Below are positions 5,362-6,742 of a stretch of DNA of 6,742 bases, one piece after another. Source of the stretch: Actinomycetota bacterium (GTDB lineage Bacteria; Actinomycetota; Thermoleophilia; Solirubrobacterales; Solirubrobacteraceae); assembly GCA_005888335.1 (NCBI GenBank), contig VAWY01000298.1:3127-9868 (forward strand). Reading direction: 5' to 3'. The notes beneath the pieces are model-generated. The model was not told where the DNA came from. It did no database searches and was given only the letters and a program-made list of their open reading frames with translations. Position 1 is the stretch's first letter. Every line of letters begins with the position of its first letter. The position numbers and the translations under genes are program-made.

Positions 5362-6321
5362 CTACCGGCGCTCGAAGCGCCCGGCCTCCCGCGTCCGCTC
5401 GTAGGTCTGCGGGTCGTACAGCGGCGGGTCGCCCGTCTCTGCCGTCCGCGCCATATAGGCGAGCATCGCCGCTTGCGCGCCCGGGCTGGCGAGCGTCGAG
5501 AGGAACTCGGCGCTTTCGACGTGGAGCCCTTCCTCCAGTCCCCGCGAGCCGCCGATGTACGCGGCGCGCTTGACGGCCGCGACGGCGGGCTTCAGTCGCT
5601 GTCCGAGCCGGTCGGCGAGCGCGAGCGCGTGGTCGAGCAGTTCGTCGGGCGCGACGACCTCGTCGACGTAGCCGATCTGCGCTGCGGCCTCGGGATCGAG
5701 TCCGGTGCCGTCGAGCATCAGCTTGAGTCCCTGGTGGGTTCCGACCAGCCGCGTGAGTCGCTGGGTCCCGCCGCCACCGGGGGGGAAGCCGAGCAGGATC
5801 TCGGGCTGGCCGATCACGTGGTCGCCCGCCGCCATCAGCCGGTAGTCGCACGCCAGCGCGAGCTCTGACCCGATGCCGAGGGCGGAGCCGTTGAGCGCCG
5901 CGATGAAGACGGCGCCGCAGCGGTTCATCCGCAGGAACGTCTCGTGCACGCCGATGAGCTCCATCGCTCCGCTGAGTGGCGTGCGATCCGCGAGCCGCCG
6001 AACGCCGGGAACGCGACGCGCGGTGCTGGCCGCGTGCACGATCGCCGAGCCGGCGCGCGGTCCGACGGTCGGGCTCGCGGCGCCTCCCTCCTGCAGCCAG
6101 CGCAGCTCGGCGTGCGCGACGAACCGCTCGGGGTGGGTCCCCGTGATCACGACCGCGCCGACGCCCTCGTCGGTCTCGGCGCGCGTGACCAGGGCCGCCA
6201 GGTCCGCGGCGATCGCGGGCCCGAACTCGCCGCGCGGCCCGCCGTGGAGCCGGGCGAGGAGCACGCGTCCTTGCTGCTCGACCTCGATCCCGAGTTGGTG
6301 CTTCTGGGTCAGCGTGGTCAT
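5362..6321 (-). CDS. Enoyl-CoA hydratase/isomerase family protein (crotonase fold)
   Basis: The product has 319 aa, against about 260 for typical family members. GAAAGG lies 8 nt before the ATG at 6321. Crotonase motifs are present: the first oxyanion-hole segment FVAHAEL (67-73), the second ALGIGSELALACD (147-159), and GQPEILLGFPPGGGGTQRL (171-189). Both catalytic glutamates of true hydratases are retained (E153 and E174, matching E144 and E164 of the rat enzyme, with one extra residue between), so syn-hydration of an enoyl-CoA is likely. The excess length comes mainly from a Gly/Ala/Arg-rich segment at about 79-125, between the oxyanion loop and the core helix, and from a C-terminal tail (about 295-319). 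The family also contains isomerases and C-C hydrolases, so the reaction is not certain. It is first in a two-gene operon with the hydrolase at 4452-5321. Confidence 0.9.
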   Translation of the reverse strand: MTTLTQKHQLGIEVEQQGRVLLARLHGGPRGEFGPAIAADLAALVTRAETDEGVGAVVITGTHPERFVAHAELRWLQEGGAASPTVGPRAGSAIVHAASTARRVPGVRRLADRTPLSGAMELIGVHETFLRMNRCGAVFIAALNGSALGIGSELALACDYRLMAAGDHVIGQPEILLGFPPGGGGTQRLTRLVGTHQGLKLMLDGTGLDPEAAAQIGYVDEVVAPDELLDHALALADRLGQRLKPAVAAVKRAAYIGGSRGLEEGLHVESAEFLSTLASPGAQAAMLAYMARTAETGDPPLYDPQTYERTREAGRFERR

Positions 6322-6377
6322 GCGGCGGGCCTTTCGTTGAACGGGTTCGACATGGCGAGAGGCGGCAGCGTATCAGG

Positions 6378-6413
6378 CTAAGTTGAAAATGTGTACTCAG
6401 ATCTCTAAGCTGA
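6378..6413 (+). repeat. Direct repeat CTAAGYTGA in the divergent promoter region
   Basis: CTAAGTTGA (6378-6386) and CTAAGCTGA (6405-6413) match in 8 of 9 bases, 27 bp apart. The second copy covers the proposed -10 box. They may be binding sites of a regulator acting on both the hydratase operon (starting at 6321, minus) and the hydrolase (plus). Confidence 0.35.
6383..6411 (+). promoter_or_regulatory. Candidate promoter giving a leaderless mRNA for the second hydrolase
   Basis: TTGAAA (6383-6388), 17-nt spacer, TAAGCT (6406-6411), which fits the loose actinobacterial TANNNT -10. The expected start of transcription is at 6418-6419, at the A of the ATG. There is no Shine-Dalgarno sequence before that ATG, which agrees with leaderless translation. 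Confidence 0.5.
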
Positions 6414-6418
6414 CCTCC

Positions 6419-6742
6419 ATGACCTCTGGCACACACACGCGACTCGATGTCGCCTTTCCCTCGGACGGGGACCACTGCAGGGCCTGGCTGTTCATGCCGG
6501 ACGCCGTGCGGCCGCCGCTGGTGATCCTCGGCCACGGCCTCGGCGCAACCCGCGAGCTGGGGCTCGAGCCCTACGCGCGCCGGTTCGCGGACGCCGGGAT
6601 CGCTGCGCTCGTGTTCACCTCCCGGCACTTCGGCGACAGCGACGGCCAGCCCCGCCAGCTGCTCGACATCGAACGCCAGCTGGGCGATTGGGCCGCGGCG
6701 CTCGCCTACGCACGCAGCCTCGACACGATCGACGGCGAGCGG
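6419..6742 (+). CDS. Alpha/beta hydrolase (3' partial)
   Basis: An ATG at 6419 opens 108 codons that run off the right edge. The N-terminal half of an alpha/beta hydrolase is clear: strands around RAWLFMP (21-27) and PLVILGHGLGATRE (33-46) with the oxyanion HG (39-40), then ALVFTSRHFGDSDGQPRQLL (63-82), matching the usual FDYRHFG-S-G-PRQ block of bacterial hydrolases except that Thr-Ser (67-68) stands where Asp-Tyr is common. The segment DIERQLGDWAAALAYARSL (83-101) leads toward the nucleophile elbow, which lies beyond the window. It is probably cytosolic. It is divergent from the hydratase operon, sharing a 97-bp control region, so it may belong to the same pathway. Substrate unknown. Confidence 0.85.
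   Translation, partial: MTSGTHTRLDVAFPSDGDHCRAWLFMPDAVRPPLVILGHGLGATRELGLEPYARRFADAGIAALVFTSRHFGDSDGQPRQLLDIERQLGDWAAALAYARSLDTIDGER

Noticed and set aside
4578..5573. 331-aa plus-strand frame opposite the alpha/beta hydrolase
   Set aside because: Antisense shadow; the minus-strand frame has the complete Ser-Asp-His set.
5318..6628. 436-aa minus-strand frame across the hydratase and the divergent promoter
   Set aside because: Arg/Ala/Pro-rich, out of frame with the hydratase, and it runs through the start of the plus-strand hydrolase.

Overview
The window is GC-rich with dense coding, and the gene content suggests a high-GC actinobacterium. A secreted Calx-beta protein with a C-terminal Cys-paired domain, together with the SnoaL-fused ECF sigma factor and its AhpD-like partner, points most plausibly to the Solirubrobacterales/Thermoleophilia. 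That placement is inferred from protein style only. I see no mobile element, tRNA, rRNA, CRISPR array or phage gene.

Layout. (1) 1-1292, plus strand: the 3' part of a multidomain redox protein (end of a MOSC domain, 3-alpha domain, FAD/NAD reductase, plant-type [2Fe-2S] ferredoxin); its start lies outside the window. (2) 1493-2392, plus strand: a secreted single-Calx-beta protein with its own promoter region. A strong hairpin at 2410-2438 separates it from the convergent genes that follow. (3) 2474-3646, minus strand: an ECF41-like sigma factor with a fused SnoaL-like C-terminal domain, followed 36 bp downstream by a small uncharacterised protein. (4) 3733-4203, plus strand: a carboxymuconolactone-decarboxylase/AhpD-like protein, the classic partner of ECF41 sigma factors, ending in an 11-bp hairpin. 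(5) 4452-6321, minus strand: a two-gene operon of an enoyl-CoA hydratase followed by an alpha/beta hydrolase. (6) 6419 to the edge, plus strand: a second, divergent alpha/beta hydrolase, cut by the window edge and apparently leaderless.

The most interesting element is the short region between the sigma factor and the AhpD-like gene. It carries TGTCACA-N16-GGTCA on both strands, placed face to face around one exact dyad axis (3680.5). This looks like a pair of overlapping convergent ECF41-type promoters, one driving the sigma gene and one the AhpD-like gene. It implies autoregulation and mutual occlusion, and it moves the sigma start codon inward from the longest ORF start (3712) to about 3646.

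Functionally, the sigma factor, small protein and AhpD-like protein probably form one regulatory module, perhaps linked to peroxide or redox handling. The enoyl-CoA hydratase and alpha/beta hydrolases look like part of an acyl-CoA or aromatic/alicyclic degradation pathway whose other members lie outside the window.
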